A DNA stretch of 64,000 nt from Occultella gossypii (GTDB taxonomy: Bacteria > Actinomycetota > Actinomycetes > Actinomycetales > Beutenbergiaceae): contig NZ_JAGSHT010000010.1 in NCBI RefSeq assembly GCF_019947135.1, positions 248,001-312,000 on the forward strand, in the 5' to 3' direction. The first letter of the stretch is position 1, and every line of letters starts with the position of its first letter. This document shows positions 31,835 through 44,038 of this stretch, piece by piece. The translations under genes were made by a program, and so were the position numbers. The notes under the pieces are model-generated. The model saw only the letters and a list, made by a program, of their open reading frames with translations, made no database searches and had not been told where the DNA came from.

Positions 31835-33763
31835 TCAGGCCTTGCGCGAGCGTGAGACCGCCTTGCTCCGGTCGTTCTGGTTCAGGATCACCTTGCGGAT
31901 CCGCACCGAGATCGGGGTGACCTCGACGCACTCGTCGTCGCGGGCGAACTCGAGGGACTCCTCAAGGGTGAGCTTGCGCGGCGGGATGACGTTCTCGAAC
32001 GACTCCGACGTGGCCGACCGGATGTTGTTGAGCTTCTTCTCCTTGGTGATGTTCACGTCCATGTCGTCACCGCGGGAGTTCTCGCCGACGATCTGGCCCT
32101 CGTACACCTCGGAGGTGGCCTCGATGAAGAAGGAGCCGCGCTCCTGCAGGTTCAGCATCGCGAACGGCGTGGCAACCCCGGCGCGGTCGGCGACCAGCGA
32201 CCCGGTGGTGCGGAACTCGATCGGCCCGGCCCACGGCTCGTACCCCTCCGCGATCGACGAGGCGATCCCGGTGCCGCGGGTGTCGGTGAGGAACCGGGTC
32301 CGGAACCCGATCAGGCCACGGGCCGGAACCAGGAACTCCATCCGCACCCAGCCGGTGCCGTGGTTGGACATGTTCTCCATGCGGCCCTTGCGGGCGGCGA
32401 GCAACTGGGTGACCGAGCCGAGGTACTCCTCGGGCACGTCGATGGTCATCCGCTCGACCGGCTCGTGCAGCTTGCCGTCGATCTCCCGGGTGACCACCTG
32501 CGGCTTGCCGACGGTCAGCTCGAAGCCTTCCCGGCGCATCTGCTCGACCAGGATGGCCAGCGCCAGCTCACCACGGCCCTGCACCTCCCAGGAGTCCGGG
32601 CGGTCCGTGGGCAGCACCTTCAGTGAGACGTTGCCGATGAGCTCGCGGTCGAGGCGGTACTTGACCTGGCGCGCCGTGACCTTGGAGCCCTTCTCCCGGC
32701 CGGCGAGCGGGGAGGTGTTGATCCCGATCGTCATCGAGATCGCCGGGTCGTCCACGGTGATCAGCGGCAACGGGCGCGGGTCGTCCGCATCGGTCAGGGT
32801 CTCACCGATGGTGATGTCCTCGATGCCGGCGACGGCGACGATGTCACCGGGGTTCGCGACATCCGTGGGCACCCGGTCGAGGGCCTTGGTGCGCAGCAGC
32901 TCGCTGATTCGCACGTTCTGCAGGCTGCCGTCGCGACGCGCCCAGGCGACCGTCTGCCCCTTGCGCAGGGTCCCGTTGTAGATCCGCAACAGCGCGAGAC
33001 GGCCGAGGAACGGGGAGGCATCCAGGTTCGTCACGTGCGCCTGCAGCGGCGCGTTCTCGGTGTAGGCGGGTGCGGGGATGCGCTCGAGGATGGTGCTGAA
33101 CAGCGGCTCGAGGTCCGCCGCATCCGGCAGTTCGCCGTCGGCGGGCTGGGTGATGCTGGCGCGGCCGGCCTTCGCGGAGGCGTAGACGACCGGGACGTCG
33201 AGGATCGCGTCCAGGTCCAGGTCCGGCACCTCGTCGGAGAGGTCGGAGGCGAGCGAGAGGAGCAGGTCCTGGGCCTCCGCGACGACCTCGGTGATCCGGG
33301 CGTCCGGTCGGTCGACCTTGTTGACCACCAGGATCACCGGCAGGTTGGCCGCGAGCGCCTTGCGGAGCACGAACCGGGTCTGCGGCAGCGGGCCCTCGGA
33401 GGCGTCCACGAGCAGCACGACGCCGTCGACCATGGACAGCCCGCGCTCCACCTCGCCGCCGAAGTCGGCGTGCCCCGGGGTGTCGATGACGTTGATGGTC
33501 ACGCCCTCGGGGTGACCAGCGGCGGCGGCGGCCGGGCCGGCGTACTCCACCGCGGTGTTCTTCGCGAGGATCGTGATGCCCTTCTCGCGCTCGAGGTCAC
33601 CGGAGTCCATCGCACGCTCGTCCACGTGGTCGTGCGCGCCGAACGCGCCGGACTGCCACAGCATCGCGTCCACCAGGGTCGTCTTGCCATGGTCGACGTG
33701 CGCGACGATCGCGACATTGCGCAGATCGGTGCGCTGCAGCAGGCCAGTCGTGGGCACACTCAT
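31835..33763 (-). CDS. typA: ribosome-associated translational GTPase TypA/BipA
   Basis: A 642-residue GTPase, the usual family length. G1 is [10 protein letters not shown]3 [16 protein letters not shown] and G4 NKVDRPDAR. Domains III and V follow, and the C-terminal domain peculiar to TypA includes [17 protein letters not shown] and [11 protein letters not shown] near the end. It acts on the ribosome in stress adaptation and subunit assembly. It seems to be transcribed alone, between the terminators at 31750 and 33901. Confidence 0.96.
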   Translation of the reverse strand: MSVPTTGLLQRTDLRNVAIVAHVDHGKTTLVDAMLWQSGAFGAHDHVDERAMDSGDLEREKGITILAKNTAVEYAGPAAAAAGHPEGVTINVIDTPGHADFGGEVERGLSMVDGVVLLVDASEGPLPQTRFVLRKALAANLPVILVVNKVDRPDARITEVVAEAQDLLLSLASDLSDEVPDLDLDAILDVPVVYASAKAGRASITQPADGELPDAADLEPLFSTILERIPAPAYTENAPLQAHVTNLDASPFLGRLALLRIYNGTLRKGQTVAWARRDGSLQNVRISELLRTKALDRVPTDVANPGDIVAVAGIEDITIGETLTDADDPRPLPLITVDDPAISMTIGINTSPLAGREKGSKVTARQVKYRLDRELIGNVSLKVLPTDRPDSWEVQGRGELALAILVEQMRREGFELTVGKPQVVTREIDGKLHEPVERMTIDVPEEYLGSVTQLLAARKGRMENMSNHGTGWVRMEFLVPARGLIGFRTRFLTDTRGTGIASSIAEGYEPWAGPIEFRTTGSLVADRAGVATPFAMLNLQERGSFFIEATSEVYEGQIVGENSRGDDMDVNITKEKKLNNIRSATSESFENVIPPRKLTLEESLEFARDDECVEVTPISVRIRKVILNQNDRSKAVSRSRKA

Positions 33764-33900
33764 CCGCAGTACTCAATTCCGGGAGGGGGAAGGGGGAGGC
33801 GCCAATTCATCACGGGGCACCGTCATCATCCTACCGGTGCCCGCCAGTGGAGGCCTAGGCGATGAGGGCTCCAGGGCCGGTGAGTTGGCCCACACATGCA

Positions 33901-33939
33901 GGCGGGGCCCGAGCGGGTCACCCCCGCTCGAGCCCCGCC
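33901..33939 (-). terminator. hairpin downstream of the double ATPase gene
   Basis: GGCGGGGC (33901-33908) pairs with GCCCCGCC (33932-33939), and CGAGCGGG (33910-33917) with CCCGCTCG (33923-33930), with one mismatched base pair between them and a 5-nt loop. It lies 24 bp beyond the stop of the ABC ATPase gene and would end that transcript. Confidence 0.78.
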
Positions 33940-33963
33940 GGTGTGCCGGCGCAGCGGCTGCGA

Positions 33964-35781
33964 CTAGACCCCGGTGCCGGAGCTGCGCTGCGTGTCCAAC
34001 CCGGCCAGCGGGTCGCCACCGGCGTGCTCGGCCTCGTACTCCTCCTCCGCCGCGAGTTCGGCGGCGGCAGCACTGAGCAGGGCGTCGCGAGTCTCCCGGC
34101 GCACCCGCTGCTCCTCGGGGTTGGGCACCGGCACGGCCGCGATCAGCCGTTGGGTGTACGGGTCCTGGGGGTTGTTCACGACCTGCGCGGTCGAGCCGAT
34201 CTCGACGAGCTTGCCGTGGTGCATCACGGCGATCCGGCTGGACAGCATCTCCACGACCGCGAGGTCGTGGCTGATGAACAGGCAGGCGAACCCGTGTTCG
34301 CGCTGCAGCTCGGTGAACAGTTCCAGCACGTGCGCCTGGACCGACACGTCGAGCGCGGAGGTCGGCTCGTCGGCGACCAGCAGGGCGGGCTCGAGACTGA
34401 GTGCACGGGCGATGCCGACACGCTGGCGCTGCCCGCCGGACAGCTCGTGGGGGTAGCGGTTGCGCATGCTCCGCGGCAGCTCGACCTGGTCCAGCAGCAC
34501 CTCGACCCGCTTCGCGAGCTCGGGGCCCTTGATGCCGGTGTGCAGCATCAGCGGCTCCCCGATGGACTCACCGATCGGCAACCGGGGATTCAGCGACGAG
34601 CCCGGGTCCTGGAACACGATGCCGATGCTCTTGCGCAGGGTGCGCAGGTCCTTGGGGTCGATGCCGACCATGTCGGCGCCGTTGATCCTCAGCGAGCCGC
34701 CGGTCACCGGCAGCAACCCCACCACGGCACGCCCGATGGTGGTCTTCCCGGAGCCGGACTCCCCCACCAGGCCGACGACCTCGCCGCGGTCGATGGTGAG
34801 GTCCACACCGTCGACAGCCCGGAACGCCGGCGTCCGACCTCGCTTGGGATACTCGATCTCCATCCCCACGGCCTCCATCACCCGCTCACCGAACAGCGCC
34901 TCGGCAGGTGCGTCCGTGGTCACGGGAGCAGGCTCGATCACCTGGGCCTGGCTGTGCGCACCGAGGTGCGGCACCGCGGCCAGGAGTTCCTTGGTGTAGT
35001 CGTGCTCGGGGTGGTTGAAGATCTTGTCCGCGGTGCCGTGCTCGACCACGCGGCCGCGGCGCATCACGATGATCTTGTCGGCCATGTCCGCCACCACGCC
35101 CATGTCGTGGGTGATCAGCACGATGCCCGAGTCGATCCGTGACCGCAGGTCTCGCATCAGCTTGAGGATCTCGGCCTGCACCGTCACGTCCAGGGCGGTG
35201 GTCGGCTCGTCCGCGATCAGCAGTTTCGGGTCACAGGACAGCGACTGCGCGATCATGGCGCGCTGGCGCTGGCCACCGGAGAGTTGGTGCGGGTAGGAGT
35301 GGAAGCGCACCTCGGGGTTCGGCATCTCCACGAGCCGGAGGAGCTCGAGGGCTCGCTCCTTCGCGGCGGAGGGCCCCAGGTCGAAGTGGGTCCGGAGCGT
35401 CTCCACGATCTGGAACCCGACCGTGTACACCGGGTTCAGGGCAGTCATCGGCTCCTGGAAGATGACCGAGATCTCCTTGCCCCGGATCTTCCGCATCGCG
35501 GGCCCGGTGAGCCCGATGAGCTCGCGACCACCGATCTCGGCGCTGCCGGTGGCTCGCCCGTTCGGGGGCAGCAGGCCCAGCAGTGACATCGAGGACTGGC
35601 TCTTACCGGAGCCGGACTCACCGACGATGGCGAGCACCTCGCCCGGGTAGACGTCGTAACTGATGTCGATCGCGGCCGGGAACCACTCACCCTCGACGTA
35701 GAAGTCGACGTTGAGCCCGTTCACCGACAGGATCGGCGCTCCGGTGCGGGCGGGTGTGTCTTCGGTGGTCTGCGTGGTCAC
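33964..35781 (-). CDS. oligopeptide/dipeptide ABC transporter ATPase, fused DppD-DppF type
   Basis: A 605-residue protein with two complete ATPase domains. The first has Walker A GESGSGKS (54-61), [15 protein letters not shown] and [12 protein letters not shown]. The second has [23 protein letters not shown] and [12 protein letters not shown]. Both carry the oligopeptide-type C-terminal extension ([15 protein letters not shown] at the end). In most bacteria these are two proteins (DppD and DppF); here one chain powers the importer. The GTG start has GGAAGG upstream. The permeases lie further upstream on the same strand, beyond an oppositely oriented gene. Confidence 0.94.
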   Translation of the reverse strand: MTTQTTEDTPARTGAPILSVNGLNVDFYVEGEWFPAAIDISYDVYPGEVLAIVGESGSGKSQSSMSLLGLLPPNGRATGSAEIGGRELIGLTGPAMRKIRGKEISVIFQEPMTALNPVYTVGFQIVETLRTHFDLGPSAAKERALELLRLVEMPNPEVRFHSYPHQLSGGQRQRAMIAQSLSCDPKLLIADEPTTALDVTVQAEILKLMRDLRSRIDSGIVLITHDMGVVADMADKIIVMRRGRVVEHGTADKIFNHPEHDYTKELLAAVPHLGAHSQAQVIEPAPVTTDAPAEALFGERVMEAVGMEIEYPKRGRTPAFRAVDGVDLTIDRGEVVGLVGESGSGKTTIGRAVVGLLPVTGGSLRINGADMVGIDPKDLRTLRKSIGIVFQDPGSSLNPRLPIGESIGEPLMLHTGIKGPELAKRVEVLLDQVELPRSMRNRYPHELSGGQRQRVGIARALSLEPALLVADEPTSALDVSVQAHVLELFTELQREHGFACLFISHDLAVVEMLSSRIAVMHHGKLVEIGSTAQVVNNPQDPYTQRLIAAVPVPNPEEQRVRRETRDALLSAAAAELAAEEEYEAEHAGGDPLAGLDTQRSSGTGV

Positions 35782-35867
35782 GCGCGCACACCTTCCTTCC
35801 TTCGGCGCGCGCGGATCTCACGGCGCTGGCGAGCAGGCACAGGACCTGCGAGTGGGAGCATTGAGCA

Positions 35868-36494
35868 ATGATCGGTCCGACCCTGACGTTCCGCACGCTG
35901 TTCGCACGCGTGCTGACCATCGTGATCGCGGTCGTGGCGGCGTGCGCCGTGGTCTTCTTCGTCCTCGACGGCGGCTGGCGGGAACTGGCGCGCTCCGGCC
36001 CGGTGACCCTGTTCGTGGTCGCGGCCGTGTGGGCGCTGTTCTGGAACCCTCTGGTCGAGGTGTCCGACGGCGGCGTCACCATCGTGAACGTCCTGCGCAC
36101 CGTGCACATCCCGTGGCCCACGGTCGCCAGCGTGGACAGCCAGTGGGCGCTGCGGGTACGCACCCACGACGGCGGCAACTACTCGTCCTGGGCCGTCCCC
36201 GCCAGCAGTGGCATGGCGGCGCGGACCCGCCGGCCGGAGCGCGCCGGCGGCCGCGACGATGCGGCCGCACGTGGCGCGGCCGACGACTCCCGCACCAGGA
36301 TCTCCGGCGCCAGCGCGGACGCCGTGGCGCTGGCCATCGGCCAGCGACTCACGGCGCTGACCGAGGCCGGACACCTGACCGGATCGCGGTCGACCGTCGG
36401 CGAGGTACGCCCGACCGTGACCTGGAACGGGCAGATCCTGGCCGTACTCGGGGTGCTGGCCGCGCTCGGTGTGCTGGGCCTCACGTTCGGCTGA
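35868..36494 (+). CDS. two-helix membrane protein with PH-like domain
   Basis: A 208-residue protein. Two membrane helices near the N-terminus (about 14-32 and 45-60) precede a PH-like sheet (NPLVEVSDGGVTIVNVLRTVHIPWPTVASVDSQWALRVRT), a variable charged stretch and a third helix at the C-terminus (about 188-206). This layout is common in small actinobacterial PH-domain membrane proteins of unknown role. It runs opposite to the ABC importer genes and separates the permease gene from the ATPase gene. GGGAG lies upstream of the ATG. Confidence 0.78.
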   Translation: MIGPTLTFRTLFARVLTIVIAVVAACAVVFFVLDGGWRELARSGPVTLFVVAAVWALFWNPLVEVSDGGVTIVNVLRTVHIPWPTVASVDSQWALRVRTHDGGNYSSWAVPASSGMAARTRRPERAGGRDDAAARGAADDSRTRISGASADAVALAIGQRLTALTEAGHLTGSRSTVGEVRPTVTWNGQILAVLGVLAALGVLGLTFG

Positions 36495-36511
36495 GATCGT
36501 CAGGTCCGCCG

Positions 36512-37588
36512 TCATGACGCGTGGGCCTGGACCTCGGCCTCGCCGCGGGCTGCCGCGCGAGCCATCTTCCGGGCCGACGGAATCCGGCGCTGCCGTGGGT
36601 CGAACGCGTCCCGGAGTCCGTCACCGATGAAGTTCACGCACAGCGCGATCGCGATGATGAACAGACCGGGCCACCAGAACAGCCAGGGCCGGGTGTTGAA
36701 CGACGACTGGTACTGGTTGATCAGCTGACCGAGCGAGACGTTCGGCGGGGTGATGCCGAAGCCGAGGTAGCTGAGCGCGGTCTCGAGCAGGATGGCCGAA
36801 CTCATCAGCAGCGTGGTGGACACGATGATGACGCCGATCGCGTTCGGCAGGATGTGCTTGAAGATGATCCGAGAGTTGCTCGCGCCCGCCACGCGCGCGG
36901 CGTCCACGAACTCCCGCTCGCGCAACGAGAGGAAGTCACCGCGGACGAGCCGGGCGAGGCCGGTCCAGGTCACCGCACCGAGCGCGATCGCCAGCGGCAG
37001 CGGGTCCGCGCCACCGAACAGCTTCCCTAGCACGGCGCCGATGACGATCGTCGGGACCGTGATGACCAGGTCGGTCATCCGCATCAGCGCGGTGTCCGCC
37101 CAGCCCCGGAAGAAGCCGGACAGGGCTCCGACGAGGACCCCGACGGCAGTGGAGACCAGGCCCACCACGAACATCACGAGCAGCGAGGTCTGCACGCCGC
37201 GCATGACGCGGGCGAAGATGTCGTGCCCGATCTCGTCCTGACCGAACGGGTGCGGTCCGATCGCGAACCCCTCCGGGCTCCACGGCATGGTCAGCGTCGG
37301 CGTGCCGCCGGGGTTCACGATCGGGTTGGTCTCATTCGGACCGTAGGCCCACCAGCCGGAGATGTACCAGGAGTCGGTGAACACCGGGAACCCGATCGAG
37401 GTCAGCGCGAGGACGAGGATGAACGCCATCACGATCAGGCCGGTCATCGCGCCCTTGTGGCGGAGGAACCGGGACCTGACGATCTGGCCCTGCGACTTGC
37501 CCTCGACCTCTCTGAGCTCGATGGCGTTCTCCGCCGTCTCGATCCGGCCGTCGTCCGGGGTCGGGTCCGTCATGTTGTTGGAGGTCAT
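36512..37588 (-). CDS. peptide ABC transporter permease, DppC/OppC type
   Basis: A 358-residue permease with a charged N-terminal region, a first helix (about 48-68), a long periplasmic segment (including FGQDEIGHDIFARVMRG) and about five further helices. The ATPase-contact (EAA) loop is FVDAARVAGASNSRIIFKHILPN. The C-terminus DGLRDAFDPRQRR is diagnostic for OppC/DppC. It pairs with the upstream permease to form the channel. ATG at 37588 overlaps that gene by 4 bp. Confidence 0.94.
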   Translation of the reverse strand: MTSNNMTDPTPDDGRIETAENAIELREVEGKSQGQIVRSRFLRHKGAMTGLIVMAFILVLALTSIGFPVFTDSWYISGWWAYGPNETNPIVNPGGTPTLTMPWSPEGFAIGPHPFGQDEIGHDIFARVMRGVQTSLLVMFVVGLVSTAVGVLVGALSGFFRGWADTALMRMTDLVITVPTIVIGAVLGKLFGGADPLPLAIALGAVTWTGLARLVRGDFLSLREREFVDAARVAGASNSRIIFKHILPNAIGVIIVSTTLLMSSAILLETALSYLGFGITPPNVSLGQLINQYQSSFNTRPWLFWWPGLFIIAIALCVNFIGDGLRDAFDPRQRRIPSARKMARAAARGEAEVQAHAS

Positions 37589-39120
37589 GCGTTCACCCGG
37601 ATTCGTGGGTCAAGGACTGCGTAGATCAGGTCCGCGATGATGTTGGCCACGATCGCCAGGAACGACACGATCAACAGGTAGGCCATCACCGGCTCGATCT
37701 CGGCGCCGTCCAACGATTGCAGGAAGAGCTGGCCCATGCCGGGTCTGCCGAAGATGCGTTCGGTGATGATCGCACCACCGATCAGCGTGATCACGTCCAG
37801 CGGCACGATCGTCGCCAACGGGATGAGCGAGTTGCGGAAGCCGTGCCGCACCACCACGGTGCGCTCGGTGAGTCCCTTCGCCCGGGCCGTGCGGATGTAG
37901 TCCTGGTTCATCACCTCGAGCATGCTGCCGCGCGAGTAGCGGGTGTACCCGGCGAACGAGATCAGCATCAGGGCAAGCGTGGGCAGCAGCAGGTGGGTGT
38001 AGGAGTCGAGCACGCCGACCCACCAGTTCCCGCCGAGGTTCGGCGTCCGGTCCCCGATGGTCGGGATCGGCCGGCCGTTGATGGCGTTCGAGTTGTAGTA
38101 CGGACCCCAGACGCTCATCACCTGGTCGATGAAGATCAGCCCGGCCACCAGGAAGGCAACGATGCCGCCGGTGCGCGCGGACTGCTTCCAGTCCGGTCCG
38201 CGGTACAGGACCCCGATCCCGATCCCGACACCCGCCGCGAGCAGGCCCAGGAGGGCGACGACTCCCCAGTTCATGTAGTCGGTCAGGTAGTAGAACAGGT
38301 AGAACCGGACCGGGTACCAGAGCGCCACCCCGAGCGCGGCACAGGTCAGTGCGGTGTAGAGCGCACGACGGTTCTTCAGGCCGGTGGACAGCGCGGTGAC
38401 CGCGAACGCGATCACCACGGAGGTCACCGCGAGGATCACGGGACCGATGTTGGGTGTCTCCCACCAACCGGACAGCTGCAGGAACGCGAGCGCGCCGATG
38501 GTGGCCGCGGCGCCGATCGCGCCGTTGATCAGCCGGCGTTTGAGGGCGCCACCGATGGCGAGCTGCCAGAGGAAGCCGGCAATGATGCCCAGACCGATCA
38601 CGATGCCCCACGCGATCCATGGGTTGGCCAGGAAGTCGTTGAAGCCGATCGCGCCCCACTGCTTGAGCAGCACGGCGACCCAGAAGGACGGCAGCGAGAA
38701 CAGCAGGAACGAGACGAACGTGATCAGGTAGTCGAAACCGCTGTACTGACGCAGCGCGGAGACGATGCCGACGGCCACGCCGAGCAGAATGGACAGCACC
38801 GTCGCGGCGCTGACCAACTGCACCGTGGAGATGATCGCGCCCTGTAGTAGGTCGCCGACGGGGCGGTTCGTACGCCACGCGGTGCCGAGGTCGCCGGTGA
38901 AGATGCCACCGATCCACTCGAAGTAGCGCTGGATGACCGGCTTGTCGAGCTCGAGCTGCTCGATCCGCTGGGCGATCAGGAATTCCTTGTTCGTGGCCGT
39001 GGATTGGGCCAGGTCCTCTAGCGGATCGATCGTCAGGTCGACGAGCAGATAGAGAAGGAATGACGAGACGAGCAGAATGCCGAGTCCGATCAGGACTCTG
39101 CGGATGATGAACGTCAACAT
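37585..39120 (-). CDS. peptide ABC transporter permease, DppB/OppB type, with large membrane insert
   Basis: A 511-residue permease, about 190 residues longer than usual. The first helix (FIIRRVLIGLGILLVSSFLLYLLV), the conserved periplasmic part (LGTAWRTNRPVGDLL) and two helices are normal. Then residues of about 180-370 add some five extra hydrophobic segments. The usual core returns with YTRYSRGSMLEVMNQDYIRTARAKGLTERTVVVRHGFRNSLIP (EAA loop) and ends AVLDPRIRVNA. It starts at ATG 39120. A strong hairpin lies between it and the binding-protein gene. Confidence 0.92.
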   Translation of the reverse strand: MLTFIIRRVLIGLGILLVSSFLLYLLVDLTIDPLEDLAQSTATNKEFLIAQRIEQLELDKPVIQRYFEWIGGIFTGDLGTAWRTNRPVGDLLQGAIISTVQLVSAATVLSILLGVAVGIVSALRQYSGFDYLITFVSFLLFSLPSFWVAVLLKQWGAIGFNDFLANPWIAWGIVIGLGIIAGFLWQLAIGGALKRRLINGAIGAAATIGALAFLQLSGWWETPNIGPVILAVTSVVIAFAVTALSTGLKNRRALYTALTCAALGVALWYPVRFYLFYYLTDYMNWGVVALLGLLAAGVGIGIGVLYRGPDWKQSARTGGIVAFLVAGLIFIDQVMSVWGPYYNSNAINGRPIPTIGDRTPNLGGNWWVGVLDSYTHLLLPTLALMLISFAGYTRYSRGSMLEVMNQDYIRTARAKGLTERTVVVRHGFRNSLIPLATIVPLDVITLIGGAIITERIFGRPGMGQLFLQSLDGAEIEPVMAYLLIVSFLAIVANIIADLIYAVLDPRIRVNA

Positions 39121-39235
39121 CGTGGAGAGATACCTCGCAACCGGCTCGGACCGCACTTGGCCGTGGAGTCTACGCCGACGCCACACAGGGTGCTGCCCGA
39201 ACCTCTAGGGGTGGGGATCAGCCGAATCGTAGTCG

Positions 39236-39276
39236 CGTGAGGGGCGCCGGGACACCTCGTCCCGGCGCCCCTCACG
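39236..39276 (-). terminator. 18-bp hairpin between binding-protein and permease genes
   Basis: CGTGAGGGGCGCCGGGAC (39236-39253) pairs perfectly with the complement at 39259-39276 around a 5-nt loop. It starts 42 bp beyond the stop of the binding-protein gene and lies before the permease gene. It can stabilise or partly end the upstream message, so that the binding protein is made in excess over the membrane parts. No U-tract is present. Confidence 0.78.
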
Positions 39277-39317
39277 TACTACTTGTCAGCCAGAGGCTAG
39301 CGCTGACCGCGGTCGAA

Positions 39318-41186
39318 TCAGCTCGAGGCCTCTTCGGTGGCGGTCGTGCTCCACTCCCAGAAGTTCCAGAAGATGGTCGGCGAGATGGAGATCGGGTCGA
39401 TGCCCTCGACCTCCGTGTTGTTCGCCGTCACACCCGGGAACTGGAAGATCGTGACACCGAACGCGTCGTCGACGAGGTGGGTCTCCACCTCGGCCAGGAT
39501 CTCGCCCTGGCGCGTCGTGTCGGTCTCGACCTGCAGCTCGTCGAACAGTGCGTCAACCTCGGCGTTGGAGTACCCACCGAAGTTGTTCAGACCACCGGTG
39601 CGGTAGTTCGCGTCGGACTCCGACACGGCCGTGGAGGTGGACTGCCAGCCGAACAGCGACGCGTCGTAACCGCTGCTGTCCTCGAGGAGGGTGCCCCAGT
39701 TGTCGTCACCGCCGTCGATCACGTTGAACAGGCCGTTCTGGCCCGCCGACTCGGCGATCAGCTGGTACTCCTGCTGGCGACGCACGTTGCTCGCTCCGTA
39801 CAGGAACCGCACGTCGATCGGGGTCTCGACCCCGGCCTCCTCGATCAGCGCGGTGGCTGCGTCGAGGTCGGTCGCACCCGGGAACTGCTCCGCCATGCCG
39901 TTGACGGCAGAGACGACGTCGTAGTTCGGCGAGCCGGGGATCGAGGTGTAGGAGTTGCGGATCTCGGCCTCGGGGTTCAGCGACACGATGAGCCGGTCGA
40001 TGATGTCCTGACGCGGGATCAGCTTGAGGAACGCCTGACGCACGGCCAGGGCCGTCGCCTCGTCGCCGCCGTAGGTGGCCGGGTCGAACGGGCCGCCGTT
40101 GTCGAACATGACGTCGACGTGCTCGTAGGTGCCCTCGTCCTGGGTGATGATGTTGTAGCCGTCGCCGAGAGCCTCGAGCGAGGCCAGCACGTCCGCGGTG
40201 GACTGCGGGGAGATCACGTCGACCTCACCGTTCTCCAGCGCCTGGACCTGGGCCATCGGGTCCTCGTTGTAGCGGATGGTGACCCGCTCGACCGTCGGCG
40301 CGTGGTCACCGGTGTAGTCCGGGTTCGCGACCAGGGTCACGTACTGCTCGTTCACGTACTCCTCGAGCAGGTACGCGCCGGAGGACAGGTACAGGGACTC
40401 GTCGTCCGGGAGTGCGTTCCCGAACTGGAAGCCGGTGTTCCAGAACTGCGAGATCGGGCTGAGCGCCGCCGCGTCGCGGTCGTTGACGGCCGCGATCAGC
40501 GCGTCCTTGGCTTCCTGCGCGTCCTCGATGTCGAGGGCGTGGCTGGCCACGACGTGCGCGGGCACGCCCACACCGAAGTTGACCTCCCAGTCAGCGAACG
40601 GCTTGGTGTAGACGAGCGTGATGCTCTGCCCGTCCTCGGAGATCTCGGGCGTCTCCTCGACCAGAGCGAGACCTGCGCTGGTGTTGTTGAAGAAGACGCC
40701 GGCGTCGACCTCGTCCTGGTTGGTGACGTTGCCCTCCTCGTCCTCCTCGGCCTCCACGGTGTTCATGTGGCCACTGGTGGCCGCCCAGGTGAGCAGCATG
40801 TCCGCGGCGTCGACGGGCGTGCCGTCGGACCAGGTCACGTCATCGTTGATCGTGTAGGTCACGGTGAGCGGGTCGTCGCTGACCTTCTCGTAGGTGCCGA
40901 ACGACTCGTCGGTGACGAGGTTCAGGTCCTTGTCGTAATAGTTGAAACTGCTGTTCATCAGGTACAGGACGATCGCGTTGGCCGTCGCGTTACCGGTCGC
41001 CGAGTTCGAGTTGTACTCGTAGAACGGCTGGTTCCAGCCGATGTTGATGGAAGTGCCCTCGTCGATGCCGGCGTTACCGCCGCCGTCACCATCGGTGCCT
41101 TCATCCCCGGGCGGGGTGCAAGCACTGAGCACGAGCGCACCTGCTGCGACGGTCGCAGCCAGGGCGGATATGCGCCGGATCTTCAA
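39318..41186 (-). CDS. peptide ABC transporter substrate-binding lipoprotein (SBP family 5)
   Basis: A 622-residue lipoprotein: basic start KIRR, hydrophobic core and lipobox VLSAC, then an acidic Gly-rich linker. The solute-binding family 5 fold shows in FYEYNSNSATGNATANAI, VTYTINDDVTWSDGTPVDAADMLLTW and FWNFWEWS at the end. It captures peptides outside the cell for the DppBC permeases. I place the start at TTG 41186 because AGGAGG lies 4 nt before it. An in-frame ATG at 41207 would add seven residues and span that ribosome site. Confidence 0.92.
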   Translation of the reverse strand: MKIRRISALAATVAAGALVLSACTPPGDEGTDGDGGGNAGIDEGTSINIGWNQPFYEYNSNSATGNATANAIVLYLMNSSFNYYDKDLNLVTDESFGTYEKVSDDPLTVTYTINDDVTWSDGTPVDAADMLLTWAATSGHMNTVEAEEDEEGNVTNQDEVDAGVFFNNTSAGLALVEETPEISEDGQSITLVYTKPFADWEVNFGVGVPAHVVASHALDIEDAQEAKDALIAAVNDRDAAALSPISQFWNTGFQFGNALPDDESLYLSSGAYLLEEYVNEQYVTLVANPDYTGDHAPTVERVTIRYNEDPMAQVQALENGEVDVISPQSTADVLASLEALGDGYNIITQDEGTYEHVDVMFDNGGPFDPATYGGDEATALAVRQAFLKLIPRQDIIDRLIVSLNPEAEIRNSYTSIPGSPNYDVVSAVNGMAEQFPGATDLDAATALIEEAGVETPIDVRFLYGASNVRRQQEYQLIAESAGQNGLFNVIDGGDDNWGTLLEDSSGYDASLFGWQSTSTAVSESDANYRTGGLNNFGGYSNAEVDALFDELQVETDTTRQGEILAEVETHLVDDAFGVTIFQFPGVTANNTEVEGIDPISISPTIFWNFWEWSTTATEEASS

Positions 41187-41318
41187 TGTTCCTCCTATGG
41201 ATGGCATGGAGCCCCCTGTCCCGGACCGGTTCCGGAAAGACCTGATGGGTCTGACGAGGCAGAGCGTCCGCCATGGACACGGGAACTGTACACACGCTCA
41301 GTTGCCATCTCGCCCTTT

Positions 41319-41336
41319 GGTCACAAGGTTGTGGCC
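41319..41336. promoter_or_regulatory. 18-bp palindrome GGTCACAAGGTTGTGGCC
   Basis: Inverted arms GGtCACAA and TTGTGgCC meet at a 2-bp centre; one pair of nine is mismatched. It is 133 bp upstream of the binding-protein start and on the importer side of the divergent region, so it could be an operator for the importer. No regulator gene is adjacent. Confidence 0.4.
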
Positions 41337-41679
41337 GCATCGTTATCCAAGTGAGACACGAATTCGCCCCTCTCCAGGAAGTGGTAATGAGACGGAAACG
41401 TCTCGGCTATGCCCGGGTCATCCCCGCTGCCGCGACCACAACCGACGTGGCACCGAGCGGGGTACCTCCCGAGGTGGACGCGCCCGCCGCCGTCGCGGCA
41501 CGGATCGCGGGCGTACTGACCGACCAGTCCCGCCTCATCGCTGCACGACCTCTATGTAGTGCCCAGGCCTGACGGCGGTGCGTCGCCACCGCGCCGTTCG
41601 CTGCGGTTCGGGAGTGGGCCGCCTCGCTCGAGGGGTGCCGCTACCTCGAGTGGCAGTCGTCGGCGGCCCTCACACCGGC

Positions 41680-41709
41680 GTGACCCACGCGCCGGACACC
41701 AGATATCTT
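41680..41709 (+). promoter_or_regulatory. candidate icd promoter
   Basis: GTGACC (41680-41685), an 18-bp spacer and TATCTT (41704-41709) resemble a housekeeping sigma factor promoter. The message would begin near 41716, leaving a leader of about 35 nt with AGAGGA 9 nt before the icd ATG. Confidence 0.4.
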
Positions 41710-41711
41710 GA

Positions 41712-43970
<2,259 letters not shown>

Positions 43971-43987
43971 GCAGCGCTGCGAGGTAC

Positions 43988-44025
43988 GACGGCGACCGTC
44001 ACCGCGGGTGGTGACGGTCGCCGTC
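43988..44025. terminator. 16-bp perfect hairpin between convergent genes
   Basis: GACGGCGACCGTCACC (43988-44003) pairs with the complementary arm at 44010-44025 around a 6-nt loop. It lies between icd and the convergent SnoaL-like gene and can act on both strands. Confidence 0.82.
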
Positions 44026-44038
44026 GCCGTTGGTCGCC

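Noticed and set aside
33964-35781. Frameshift or assembly join explaining the double ATPase
   Set aside because: The frame is continuous with a normal linker between two complete ATPase domains, and fused DppD-DppF proteins are common in actinobacteria.
41273-41572. Possible small genes in the region before icd
   Set aside because: Frames on both strands are mixed in codon use, have no ribosome site or -10 element at a useful distance, and give no recognisable protein.
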